Source: Streptomyces pyxinae (lineage in GTDB: Bacteria; Actinomycetota; Actinomycetes; Streptomycetales; Streptomycetaceae). Taken from it: DNA of 64,000 nucleotides. Where the stretch lies: positions 1 to 64,000 of the forward strand of contig NZ_JANUGQ010000018.1 of NCBI RefSeq assembly GCF_024756275.1, given 5' to 3'. Within the stretch, counting starts at the first letter, position 1. Every line of letters starts with the position of its first letter. Below the pieces are notes generated by a model that saw nothing but the letters and a program-made list of their open reading frames with translations, was not told the DNA's origin and ran no database searches. This document shows positions 54,889-62,717 of this stretch, one piece after another. A program made the translations under genes and the position numbers.

Positions 54889-55941
54889 CAGCACCTCCGC
54901 CAGGTCGTACGACACCGGTTCCGCCAGCTGGCCGTAGCCGCAGCTCTCCGGGGTGCGGTCCGGGCGCCAGCGGCGGAACTGGGCGGTGTGCCGGAACCGG
55001 TCGCCCTCCATGTGGTCGTACCCGACCTCGCACACCCGCTCCGGCCGCAGCGCCACCCAGGACAGGTCCTTCTTGCCCGTCCAGCGGCTCGGCGCGCCGG
55101 GCAGCCGGGAGGTCTCGTGGGCGGTCTCGTCGGCCCAGCGGGCCCAGGGATGGCCGGCGGGCGGGTCCATCCGCAGCGGCTCCAGCTCCTCGACCAGCTC
55201 GGCCCGGCGCCGCGCGGTGAACGCGGCGCACACTCCCACGTGCTGGAGCGTGCCCCGGTCGTCGTGGAGACCGAGGAGCAGGGAGCCGACGACCGGGCCG
55301 CTCTTGTGGAAGCGGTAGCCGGCCACCACCACATCGGCGGTGCGCTCGTGCTTGATCTTGTACATCAGCCGGGTGTCCGGCCGGTAGGGGAGGTCCAGCG
55401 GCTTGGCCACCACCCCGTCGAGTCCGGCCCCCTCGTACCGCTCGAACCACTCCTCGGCCACCTCGACGTCGGTGGTGGCGGGCGCGAGGTGGACCGGGGC
55501 CCCGACGCCCGCCAGCATCCGTTCCAGTGCCGTCCGCCGCTCGACGAGCGGGGTGTCCAGCAGCGAGTCGTCGCCCAGGGCCAGCAGATCGAAGGCGATG
55601 AACCGGGCGGGGGTCCGCTCCGCCAGCATCGCCACCCGGGAGGCCGCCGGGTGGATCCGTTCGCTGAGCCGGTCGAAGTCCAGCCGGCCGTCGTGGGCGA
55701 TCACGATCTCGCCGTCCACCACGCAGCGCGCGGGCAGCCGCTCCGCCAGCGCCGCGACCAGTTCGGGAAAGTACCGGGTGAGGGGCTTGCCGGTACGGCT
55801 GCCGAGCTCCAGCTCGGGGCCGTCCCGGTGCACGATCGCGCGGAAGCCGTCCCACTTGGCCTCGTACTGCATACCGGGAGGGATCTTCTTCACGGACTTG
55901 GCGAGCATCGGCTTCACGGGGGGCATCACCGGCAGGTCCAT
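54874..55941 (-). CDS. ATP-dependent DNA ligase (LigC-like, stand-alone NHEJ-type ligase)
   Basis: The 355-residue protein has the nucleotidyltransferase motif EAKWDGFRAI with adenylation site Lys29, GLDGVVAKPLDLPY, and an OB-fold domain at the C-terminus. The ATG at 55941 opens MDLPVMPPVKPMLA; longer frames upstream are not supported. It seals nicks or ends in repair. It is divergent from a LigD-type polymerase gene, an arrangement of the NHEJ toolkit in actinomycetes. Confidence 0.95.
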   Translation of the reverse strand: MDLPVMPPVKPMLAKSVKKIPPGMQYEAKWDGFRAIVHRDGPELELGSRTGKPLTRYFPELVAALAERLPARCVVDGEIVIAHDGRLDFDRLSERIHPAASRVAMLAERTPARFIAFDLLALGDDSLLDTPLVERRTALERMLAGVGAPVHLAPATTDVEVAEEWFERYEGAGLDGVVAKPLDLPYRPDTRLMYKIKHERTADVVVAGYRFHKSGPVVGSLLLGLHDDRGTLQHVGVCAAFTARRRAELVEELEPLRMDPPAGHPWARWADETAHETSRLPGAPSRWTGKKDLSWVALRPERVCEVGYDHMEGDRFRHTAQFRRWRPDRTPESCGYGQLAEPVSYDLAEVLSGSG

Positions 55942-56020
55942 GCCCCGATTCTGCCCACACGGGACATTCGACACCATTCACGGAGGTGAGTGCCGATATG
56001 CGGGTGGCGGCGGCCCGGCC

Positions 56021-56026
56021 TACGGT
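56021..56026 (+). promoter_or_regulatory. Putative -10 (TACGGT) for a leaderless polymerase mRNA
   Basis: TACGGT lies 7 nt before the ATG at 56034, fitting leaderless initiation. An alternative ATG at 55998 lies 11 nt after GGAGG (55982-55986). Confidence 0.4.
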
Positions 56027-56033
56027 GACGGTT

Positions 56034-57053
56034 ATGGCGAAGGCGTCGAACGCGGTGGAGCTGGAGGCCGGCGGGCGGACCGTACGGCTGTCCAATCCGG
56101 ACAAGGTGTACTTTCCGGAGCGCGGTTTCACCAAGCTGGACGTGGCCCGCTACTTCCTCGCCGTGGGCCCCGGCATCGTCCGGGCGCTGCGGGATCGCCC
56201 GACCACCATGGAGCGGTTCGTGGACGGGGTGGAGGGCGAATCCTTCTTCCAGAAGCGCGCACCGAAGAATCTCCCGGAGTGGATTCCCACCGCGCACATC
56301 ACTTTCCCCAGCGGCCGGTACGCCGACGAGATCCGTCCCACCGAGATCGCCACCGTCGTCTGGGCGGCCAACCTCGGCACCCTCACCTTCCACCCCTGGC
56401 CGGTACGCGGGGACCGCACCGACCACCCCGACGAACTCCGCGTCGACCTGGACCCGCAGCCCGGGACCGGCTTCGCGGAGGCGGTGGCCGCCGCCCATGA
56501 ACTGCGCGCCCTGCTGGAGGAGTACGGGCTGCGCGGCTGGCTCAAGACCTCCGGCGGCCGGGGGCTGCACGTCTTCGTGCCGATCGAGCCGCGCTGGGAG
56601 TTCACCGGCGTCCGCCGGGCCGCCATCGCCGTGGGCCGGGAGCTGGAGCGGCGGATGCCCGGCCGGGTCACCACGGCCTGGTGGAAGGAGGAGCGCGGCG
56701 AGCGGATCTTCGTGGACTACAACCAGACCGCCCGGGACCGGACCATCGCCTCCGCCTACTCGATCCGGCCCCGTCCGCACGCCCCCGTCTCCGCGCCGCT
56801 GCTCTGGGAAGAGCTGGACGGTGTGGACCCCCGCGACTTCGACCTGGCCACCATGCCGGTGCGGTTCGCGGAGCGCGGTGACGTCCACGCCGACATGGAG
56901 GACCACGCCTTCGGGCTGGAGAGCCTGCTGGAGCTGGCCGCCCGGGACGAGCGCGACCACGGTCTCGGTGATCTGCCCTATCCGCCGGACTACCCGAAGA
57001 TGCCGGGCGAGCCCAAGCGGGTGCAGCCCAGCCGCGCCCGCCGCGCGGAGTGA
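56034..57053 (+). CDS. LigD-type polymerase/primase domain protein (NHEJ)
   Basis: The 339-residue stand-alone polymerase domain of the LigD family adds nucleotides at broken ends. It contains VRLSNPDKVYFPE, the metal-binding DLDPQPG (two Asp), KTSGGRGLHVFVPI and TAWWKEERGERIFVDYNQ. Start choice is between 56034 and 55998. No Ku gene is in view. Confidence 0.94.
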   Translation: MAKASNAVELEAGGRTVRLSNPDKVYFPERGFTKLDVARYFLAVGPGIVRALRDRPTTMERFVDGVEGESFFQKRAPKNLPEWIPTAHITFPSGRYADEIRPTEIATVVWAANLGTLTFHPWPVRGDRTDHPDELRVDLDPQPGTGFAEAVAAAHELRALLEEYGLRGWLKTSGGRGLHVFVPIEPRWEFTGVRRAAIAVGRELERRMPGRVTTAWWKEERGERIFVDYNQTARDRTIASAYSIRPRPHAPVSAPLLWEELDGVDPRDFDLATMPVRFAERGDVHADMEDHAFGLESLLELAARDERDHGLGDLPYPPDYPKMPGEPKRVQPSRARRAE

Positions 57054-57165
57054 CCCCGGGCCCGTACGGGACACGCCCCGCGTCCCCAACCCTTTGCCGC
57101 CCACCCGGTGCGCCGCCATGCTGACCGGGTGGGCGCCTCCGTGCCGGGGCGCCGCCTCGTTCGTG

Positions 57166-57194
57166 TTGACGAGGCGTTGAGGGATTGTTTATCC
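57166..57194 (+). promoter_or_regulatory. Candidate promoter of the WhiB-family gene
   Basis: TTGACG (57166-57171) is followed after 17 nt by TTATCC (57189-57194) in an AT-richer patch 22 nt before the ATG. Confidence 0.45.
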
Positions 57195-57215
57195 CCGCCG
57201 GGCACCGTGGGGCAC

Positions 57216-57473
57216 ATGCCGAAGAACCTCACCGTCCTGACCGACCACGACCTCTCCTGGCAGGAGACCGCCCTCTGCGCCCAGACCGGGGCCGAGTTCT
57301 TCTTCCCGGAGCCGGGCTCCTCCACCCGGGACGCCAAGCGGCTCTGCGCCGCCTGCGAGGGACGGGTGGCCTGCCTGGAGTACGCGCTCACGCACGACGA
57401 GCGGTTCGGCGTGTGGGGCGGGCTGTCGGAACAGGAGCGGTCCGAGCTCAGACTGCGGCGCGCCGGCCGCTGA
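57216..57473 (+). CDS. WhiB-family [4Fe-4S] transcription factor
   Basis: The 85-residue protein has the four cluster cysteines Cys21, Cys44, Cys47 and Cys53 (C...CxxCxxxxxC), the GVWGGLSEQER turn at 65-75 and a basic C-terminus (LRLRRAGR) for DNA contact. WhiB-like proteins bind sigma factor region 4 and control development, redox response or resistance. I cannot assign it to a named Wbl class. Confidence 0.95.
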   Translation: MPKNLTVLTDHDLSWQETALCAQTGAEFFFPEPGSSTRDAKRLCAACEGRVACLEYALTHDERFGVWGGLSEQERSELRLRRAGR

Positions 57474-57507
57474 CCGCCCGGGGGGCCCCGGCCCCCGGCT
57501 TCCGTCC

Positions 57508-57585
57508 CGTACCGCGGACACCCGTCCCGGCCGTCTTCCGGCCGGCCTCGGAGGGCGCCCGCGTGGTGCGGACCGCCGCGGTACG
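57508..57585. terminator. Inverted repeats between convergent whiB-like and peptidoglycan-binding genes
   Basis: CGTACCGCGG (57508-57517) and CCGCGGTACG (57576-57585) are perfect 10-bp arms with smaller stems inside. CCGGGGG/CCCCCGG just before forms another hairpin. The arrangement fits a bidirectional terminator in the 129-bp gap. Confidence 0.55.
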
Positions 57586-57602
57586 CCGTGCCGGACGGCC
57601 GG

Positions 57603-58064
57603 TCAGCACCAGCTTCCGCCCTCGAGGTAGGAGAACGCCTTCCACGCGGCCTTGGTCTTGGCTCCGGCGACGCCGTCGATGCCACCGGTGTCGTAGCCGA
57701 GGTAGACGAGGAAGCGCTGAAGGCCACGGATGGTGTTGGGACCGACCTGGCCGTCGACGGTTCCGGCGTTGAACCCGCGGTCGTTGAGGAACGACTGCCA
57801 GGCCCGCCAACTGCCGGAGCCGAGCTGGCCGTCGATCGCGCCGGGGTTGAATCCGGCGTCCCGGACGTAACACTGCACACTCTTGGCTTCGCTGGTGCTG
57901 AGGCCGAGGTTGTTGACGGCCTGGACGGTGACGGTGACGGTCCGGGTGGGCATGGGCCGGGCGGGTGCGGCGGTGGCCGTGGTCGCGCCGACGAGGGCGC
58001 CGGTCAGACCGAGAACCAGACCGCCGGCCGTGAGGCCGACAGCGGCCCTTGCGCGTGTGAGCAT
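57603..58064 (-). CDS. Secreted peptidoglycan-binding protein (two PG_binding_1 repeats)
   Basis: The 153-residue protein has a signal peptide (AVGLTAGGLVLGLTGALV) and two peptidoglycan-binding repeats recognised by GFNPGAIDGQLGSGSWRAWQ and GFNAGTVDGQVGPNTIRGLQ, with a third partial YDTGGIDGVAGAKTKAAWK. It has no catalytic domain. The ATG at 58064 follows AAGGGGA. It probably binds cell wall from outside. Confidence 0.93.
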   Translation of the reverse strand: MLTRARAAVGLTAGGLVLGLTGALVGATTATAAPARPMPTRTVTVTVQAVNNLGLSTSEAKSVQCYVRDAGFNPGAIDGQLGSGSWRAWQSFLNDRGFNAGTVDGQVGPNTIRGLQRFLVYLGYDTGGIDGVAGAKTKAAWKAFSYLEGGSWC

Positions 58065-58549
58065 GATTGTTCCCCTTCTTCCGGGTGGGCGACTGCCCGG
58101 GGCTGACCGCGTGCAGGCAGGTGTCTACCAGCGCGGCAGAAGGAGGGTCGAGCACTGCCCAAAGGGTTGCCCGGCAATCCGGCCCACCTGGAATCTCACC
58201 GGCGGCCACACCCGTCACCGGCGCCGGACACGGGTGCTCAGCACGCCGAATGCCCGGGGCGAGGCCGGCCGCGATCCGCCGAGCCGGGGCGCCGGTGACC
58301 ACATGTTGTGCGGGAAACCACGGTTCGCGCTCACGGAAATGACCAGTTTCGCCGGGTCGCGGCCCGGTGGGACGGCGGCCGGTCCGCGCTGCGGGAGGGC
58401 GCCGGACCGCTGATCGCCGACCGGTGCCCGCAGGGCACCCCGCACCGGTTGCGGGCGGCCGGACGGCGCAGGACCACCGCGCGGCCGCCTGGTGACGGCC
58501 GCGCGACCCCGCCGCGTTCCGTGCGCCCCTCCGCCGCGTTCCGCCCGGA
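58065..58549. other. Intergenic region upstream of the peptidoglycan-binding protein gene
   Basis: No gene is supported. The promoter for the minus-strand gene at 57603 should lie near 58070-58200. The rest is GC-rich and featureless up to the tandem array at 58550. Confidence 0.55.
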
Positions 58550-58641
58550 GTCCGCCGTGCCCCGTCCGGGCCTGCCGGGGGCCGCCGTGTCCCGTCCGGG
58601 TCCGCCCGGCGTCCGCCGTGCCCCGTCCGGGTCCCCCGGGG
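58550..58641. repeat. Three ~30-nt tandem repeats ending at the desaturase stop codon
   Basis: Units at about 58550-58580, 58581-58610 and 58611-58641 share (G)(T/C)CCGCCGTG(C/T)CCCGTCCGGG. The array ends one base before the desaturase stop (58642-58644). Confidence 0.85.
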
Positions 58642-59619
58642 TCAGCCGGCCGCCTGCCGGGCGGCCAGCCGGGCCTTCCGCGCGGCCAGCTTCTCGTCGA
58701 ACTTGGCGGCCTCGGCGTCCAGTCCGCCCATGTAGAGGCCCAGTTCCTCCTGGGCCCGGAGCCCCTCGGGGCCCAGGCCGTCGATCTCCAGCACCTTGAG
58801 GAAGCGCAGCACCGGCTGGAGCACGTCGTCGTGGTGGATGCGCATGTTGTAGATCTCGCCGATCGCCATCTGCGCGGCGGCCCGCTCGAAGCCCGGCATC
58901 CCGTGGCCCGGCATCCGGAAGTGCACCACGACGTCCCGCACCGCCAGCATTGTCGGGTCCGGGGCGATCTCGAACGCGGCCTTCAGCAGATTCCGGTAGA
59001 AGACCATGTGCAGGTTCTCGTCGGTGGCGATGCGCGCCAGCATCCGGTCGCAGACCGGGTCGCCCGACTGATGGCCGGTGTTGCGGTGCGATATGCGGGT
59101 CGCCAGTTCCTGGAAGGCCACATACGCCACCGAGTGCAGCATCGAGTGCCGGTTGTCCGACTCGAAGCCCTCGCTCATATGGGCCATCCGGAACCGCTCC
59201 AGCTGGTCCGGGTCGACCGCGCGGGAGGCGAGCAGATAGTCGCGCATCACGATGCCGTGCCGCCCCTCCTCGGCGGTCCAGCGGTGCACCCAGGTGCCCC
59301 AGGCGCCGTCCCGGCCGAAGAGGGTGGCGATCTCGTGGTGGTAGCTCGGCAGATTGTCCTCGGTGAGCAGATTGACGACGAGCGCCGTCCGGCCGATGTC
59401 GGAGACCTTGGACTGCCCGGACTCCCACGGCTCGCCGTCCTCGAAGAGGCCGGGGAAGTTCCGGCCGTCCGACCACGGCACGTACTCGTGGGGCATCCAG
59501 TCCTTGGCGACCTTGAGATGGCGGTTGAGTTCCTTCTCGACCACCTCCTCCAGGGCGTGCAGCAGCCGGGCGTCGGTCCAGCCGGCCGAGCTGCCGAGGT
59601 GAGGAGTGGTGAGGGTCAT
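58642..59619 (-). CDS. Acyl-ACP desaturase (stearoyl-ACP-type, diiron)
   Basis: The 325-residue soluble enzyme inserts a double bond in acyl-ACP using a diiron centre. Its carboxylate/His motifs are WTAEEGRHG and ATDENLHM, plus Glu residues in VEKELNRHL and NAVAFQE-like helix (SVAYVAFQELAT). AGGAG lies 7 nt before the ATG at 59619. A long dyad at the promoter implies tight control of membrane fluidity. Confidence 0.94.
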   Translation of the reverse strand: MTLTTPHLGSSAGWTDARLLHALEEVVEKELNRHLKVAKDWMPHEYVPWSDGRNFPGLFEDGEPWESGQSKVSDIGRTALVVNLLTEDNLPSYHHEIATLFGRDGAWGTWVHRWTAEEGRHGIVMRDYLLASRAVDPDQLERFRMAHMSEGFESDNRHSMLHSVAYVAFQELATRISHRNTGHQSGDPVCDRMLARIATDENLHMVFYRNLLKAAFEIAPDPTMLAVRDVVVHFRMPGHGMPGFERAAAQMAIGEIYNMRIHHDDVLQPVLRFLKVLEIDGLGPEGLRAQEELGLYMGGLDAEAAKFDEKLAARKARLAARQAAG

Positions 59620-59646
59620 GCGGATGCTCCTGGGGACGGGAGTGCT

Positions 59647-59679
59647 ACCTACGGTCTCGTAGGTTACGAGACCGTAGGT
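59647..59679. promoter_or_regulatory. 33-bp perfect dyad at the desaturase promoter
   Basis: ACCTACGGTCTCGTA (59647-59661) and TACGAGACCGTAGGT (59665-59679) are perfect 15-bp arms around GGT. CGTAGGTTA also occurs as a direct repeat (59658, 59673). It overlaps the presumed -10 box and is typical of TetR-family repressor sites. Confidence 0.8.
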
Positions 59680-59704
59680 TAAGGGGCCGATAAGCCCCCG
59701 CCAA
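59676..59704 (-). promoter_or_regulatory. Candidate desaturase promoter
   Basis: On the minus strand TTGGCG (59699-59704) is 17 nt from TAACCT (59676-59681). The -10 box overlaps the outer edge of the dyad. Confidence 0.55.
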
Positions 59705-59884
59705 GCCCCTGTCCGGGATCGTCCGATTACGTACGGCTATGCGGCCAGCGTGCGGAAGTGCGCCGGGCGCCCGGGGAGAGGCAGCTCACGCCCCGGCTCG
59801 TCCCGAGTCCTCCCGTCCCGGCTCGCCCCGTCCCCGGCCCCGTCCCGGCTCGCCCCGCGTCCGGCCCCGTCCGCCCCGTCCCCT

Positions 59885-61519
59885 TCACACCGTGCCCGCG
59901 CGCACCTCCTCCCCGCTGGTCGGGCGCAGTTCGCCGTCCAGCGCCAGCCACCGGGTGATCCCGATCGACTCCAGGAACGGCAGATCGTGGCCGGCCACGA
60001 TCAGCGCGCCCTCGTACGCCTCCAGCGCGGCCGTGAGGCTCCGGACGCTCGCCAGGTCCAGGTTGTTGGTCGGTTCGTCCAGCATCAGCAGTTGCGGGGC
60101 CGGCTCGGCGAGCAGCAGCGCGGCCAGGGTGGCGCGGAACCGCTCACCGCCGGAGAGGGTGCCGACCGGCTGGTCCGCGCGGGCGCCCCGGAAGAGAAAG
60201 CGGGCGAGCCGGGCCCGGACGCGGTTGTCGGTCGCGGTGGGCGCGAACCGGGCCACGTTCGCCGCCACGCTCAGCTCGTCGTCCAGGACATCGAGCCGCT
60301 GTGGCAGAAAGCGGGCCGGCACCCTGACCGCCACCTCGCCCGCCACCGGCTCCAGTTCGCCGGCGAGGGTGCGCAGCAGCGTCGTCTTGCCCGCCCCGTT
60401 CCGGCCCACCAGCGCGATCCGCTCCGGTCCGCGTACGTCCAGCCGGCCCTTCACCCGTGCTCCGTAACGGAGTTCGAGATCCTCGGCGAGAAGGACCTCC
60501 CGGCCGGCCGGCACGGCGGTGTGGGGCAGCTCGATCCGGATCTCGTCGTCGTCGCGCACCGCCTCCACCGCCTCGTCCAGCCGCTCCTTCGCCTGGCCGA
60601 GCTTCTCGGTGTGCATGATCCGGTGCTTTCCGGCCGACTCCTGGGCGGTTCGCTTCCGGGCGTTCATGACGATCTTCGGCTCGCGCTTCTGGTCGTACAT
60701 CTTCTGCCCGTACCGTTTGCGCCGGGCCAATTTAACCTGGGCGTCCGCGAGTTCACGCTTCTGCCGCTGCACATCGGCCTCCGCGACCCGCACCATCCGC
60801 TCGGCCGCCTCCTGTTCGGCGGCGAGCGCCTCCTCGTACGCCGAGTAGGGGCCGCCGTACCAGGTGATCCCGCCGTCCCGCAGATCCGCGATCCGGTCGG
60901 CCAGTTCCAGCAGTTCGCGGTCGTGGCTGACCACCACCAGCACCCCGGACCAGGCCCGGACCGCCGCGTGGAGCCGGCGTCGGGCGTGCCGGTCCAGGTT
61001 GTTGGTGGGTTCGTCGAGCAGCAGCACATCGGGCCGGGCCAGCAGCAGGGCGGCGAGCCGCAGCAGTACGCACTCCCCGCCGGAGACCTCCCCGATGGTC
61101 CGGTCGAGGCCGATGTGGCCCAGGCCGAGCTGGTCCAGCGTGGCCCGGGCCCGCTCCTCGACGTCCCAGTCGTCACCGACCGCCGTGAAGTTCTCCGCCC
61201 GGGCGTCACCCGCCTCGATGGCGTGCAGCGCGGCCCGGGTCCCCGCCACCCCGAGGGCCTGGTCCACCCGGAGCCCGGTGTCCAGGGTGGCGCCCTGCGG
61301 GAGGTAGCCGACCGTACCGGCGGTCCGGACGGCGCCGCCGGTGGGGGTGAGTTCGCCGGCGATCAGCTTCAGCAGCGTCGACTTGCCGGAGCCGTTCCGC
61401 CCGACGAGCCCCGTCCGGCCGGGGCCGACGGCCAGTTGGAAGCCGTCGAGGACTTCCGTGCCGTCCGGCCAGCAGAAGGAGAGATCGGTGCAGGTGACGA
61501 AGGTGGGGGCGGTAGACAT
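59885..61519 (-). CDS. ABC-F subfamily ATPase (ribosome protection / translation factor type)
   Basis: The 544-residue protein has two ABC domains and no membrane part: Walker A at residues 40-48 (GRNGSGKST) and again GRNGAGKTT, signatures VSGGE and LSGGE, and two LLLDEPTNNLD-type Walker B motifs. The linker between them is about 100 residues and rich in Arg, Lys and Gln, as in antibiotic-resistance ABC-F proteins that reach toward the ribosome's P site. The ATG at 61519 follows GGGAG. Drug specificity cannot be told from sequence. Confidence 0.93.
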   Translation of the reverse strand: MSTAPTFVTCTDLSFCWPDGTEVLDGFQLAVGPGRTGLVGRNGSGKSTLLKLIAGELTPTGGAVRTAGTVGYLPQGATLDTGLRVDQALGVAGTRAALHAIEAGDARAENFTAVGDDWDVEERARATLDQLGLGHIGLDRTIGEVSGGECVLLRLAALLLARPDVLLLDEPTNNLDRHARRRLHAAVRAWSGVLVVVSHDRELLELADRIADLRDGGITWYGGPYSAYEEALAAEQEAAERMVRVAEADVQRQKRELADAQVKLARRKRYGQKMYDQKREPKIVMNARKRTAQESAGKHRIMHTEKLGQAKERLDEAVEAVRDDDEIRIELPHTAVPAGREVLLAEDLELRYGARVKGRLDVRGPERIALVGRNGAGKTTLLRTLAGELEPVAGEVAVRVPARFLPQRLDVLDDELSVAANVARFAPTATDNRVRARLARFLFRGARADQPVGTLSGGERFRATLAALLLAEPAPQLLMLDEPTNNLDLASVRSLTAALEAYEGALIVAGHDLPFLESIGITRWLALDGELRPTSGEEVRAGTV

Positions 61520-62123
61520 GGGGCGACTCCCGGTGTCGTGTGGTCGCGTGCGCCCATGGCGGCACGCGGTGTGCGGGGGATGCGCGTACGAGACACCGAT
61601 GACGGCCCGCGGCCGCGGAGGGCCGGAGGACGGGCACGGACGACCGCCGGCGACCGGCGCCGGAAGAGCGGTGGGAGCGGCCGGCCGGGAGGGCCCGGGG
61701 CGATCGGCCCGGCAGGATGCGGAGATCCTGCGGGGCAACCCCTGGGCGGGAAAGGCCCGTTGGCGGTTCGGACGGCTCGTACGCCGAGGTCGCACGCGTC
61801 GTCGCTCAGCACGGAAAGGACTGGGCGGCGCGGTGTCTCAGGACCTCAGACGAGCAACGTCCTACTCCGATCGACGACAACAGGGCCGGAGAAGACAGTA
61901 CGCGGGGCGGTGCCGGGAGGCAACGGGATTAGGGGGAGCGACGGGGCCGGCGGCCGGCCGGGAGGGCAGGGGCGACCGGCGGGCGCCGGGAGGCGGGAAG
62001 CCAGGAGGGGGGCAGGGCGGGGAGGCGACGGAGCGGGTCACCGGTCGGCGTGTCGGCCGGTGGGTCAGCCGGAGCGCCGGTGGGCGTCTCCGGCCGGGGT
62101 GCCGGGTGTCCAGGACCGGTGCG
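61520..62123. other. 604-bp region upstream of the ABC-F gene, possible regulatory leader
   Basis: No gene is supported. A minus-strand hairpin, GCAGGAT (61712-61718) with ATCCTGC (61725-61731), and the near-dyad around 61833-61849 (GTCTCAGGACCTCAGAC) could belong to an attenuating leader. On the minus strand a TAGGAC near 61860 might be a -10 box. The downstream end meets the SsgA-like gene. Confidence 0.5.
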
Positions 62124-62543
62124 TCAGCGGGTGTCGTCGCTCAGCAGCCGCGCCAGATCCTCGTCGAAGTCGAGGAAGCGGTGCTCGCTCCCGGCCGGGA
62201 CCAGCTGCTGGGCACGCTTCAGGAAGCGGCGCACCTCCGAGGTCCTGATGTGCACCATCGCCACCCCCTCCGGGGCGTGGAACTCCACCACCGTACGGTC
62301 GTAGCCGAAGGGCCGTATCCGCACGTCGCCCACGCCGGCCGGCTCCTCCACGCCCCGGGCCAGCAGCTCCCGGGAGAAGGCCCAGGCGACGTCCACGCCC
62401 TCCAGGGTCGCCGGGGCGGGAAAGCTCATCCGCACGGCGAACGGGTCGGTGAGGTCGTAGCGCAGCGTGGCGGGCACGGTCTCCATCCGGGGCGCCGGCG
62501 CGACCAGCCGGGCCTGGACGGCCTGCTCGATGACGGTGGACAA
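62124..62543 (-). CDS. SsgA-like sporulation / cell division protein (SALP)
   Basis: The 139-residue protein belongs to the SsgA family, which guides septum and peptidoglycan synthesis during sporulation. LRYDLTDPFAVRMSF, VAWAFSRELLARGV, DVRIRPF and VRRFLKRAQQLVPAG align along its length. The TTG start at 62543 follows GGGAG by 6 nt; a longer frame upstream has no family match. It cannot be assigned to a specific paralogue. Confidence 0.93.
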   Translation of the reverse strand: MSTVIEQAVQARLVAPAPRMETVPATLRYDLTDPFAVRMSFPAPATLEGVDVAWAFSRELLARGVEEPAGVGDVRIRPFGYDRTVVEFHAPEGVAMVHIRTSEVRRFLKRAQQLVPAGSEHRFLDFDEDLARLLSDDTR

Positions 62544-62703
62544 GACCTGCTCCCTGTTCGCACGGCGTGGACACGGCTGTGGCGGTACGCCTCCCTGGCA
62601 CCTGGAAGGACGACGATTCCGAGCCATGCGTGCACTGGCCCGGTGGGTGAGCTGTGTCACTCCGGGGTGCTCCGGCGCTCTGGACGGCGCCCGCCGGGTG
62701 GGC

Positions 62704-62709
62704 TACGTT
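62704..62709 (+). promoter_or_regulatory. Putative -10 (TACGTT) for a leaderless mRNA
   Basis: TACGTT lies 8 nt before the ATG at 62718, and there is no purine-rich ribosome site. Confidence 0.35.
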
Positions 62710-62717
62710 CCCGCGCC

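Noticed and set aside
61369..61812. Leader peptide VLSDDACDLG for the ABC-F gene
   Set aside because: There is no ribosome site before the GTG, and the frame runs on without a nearby stop into the ABC-F gene.
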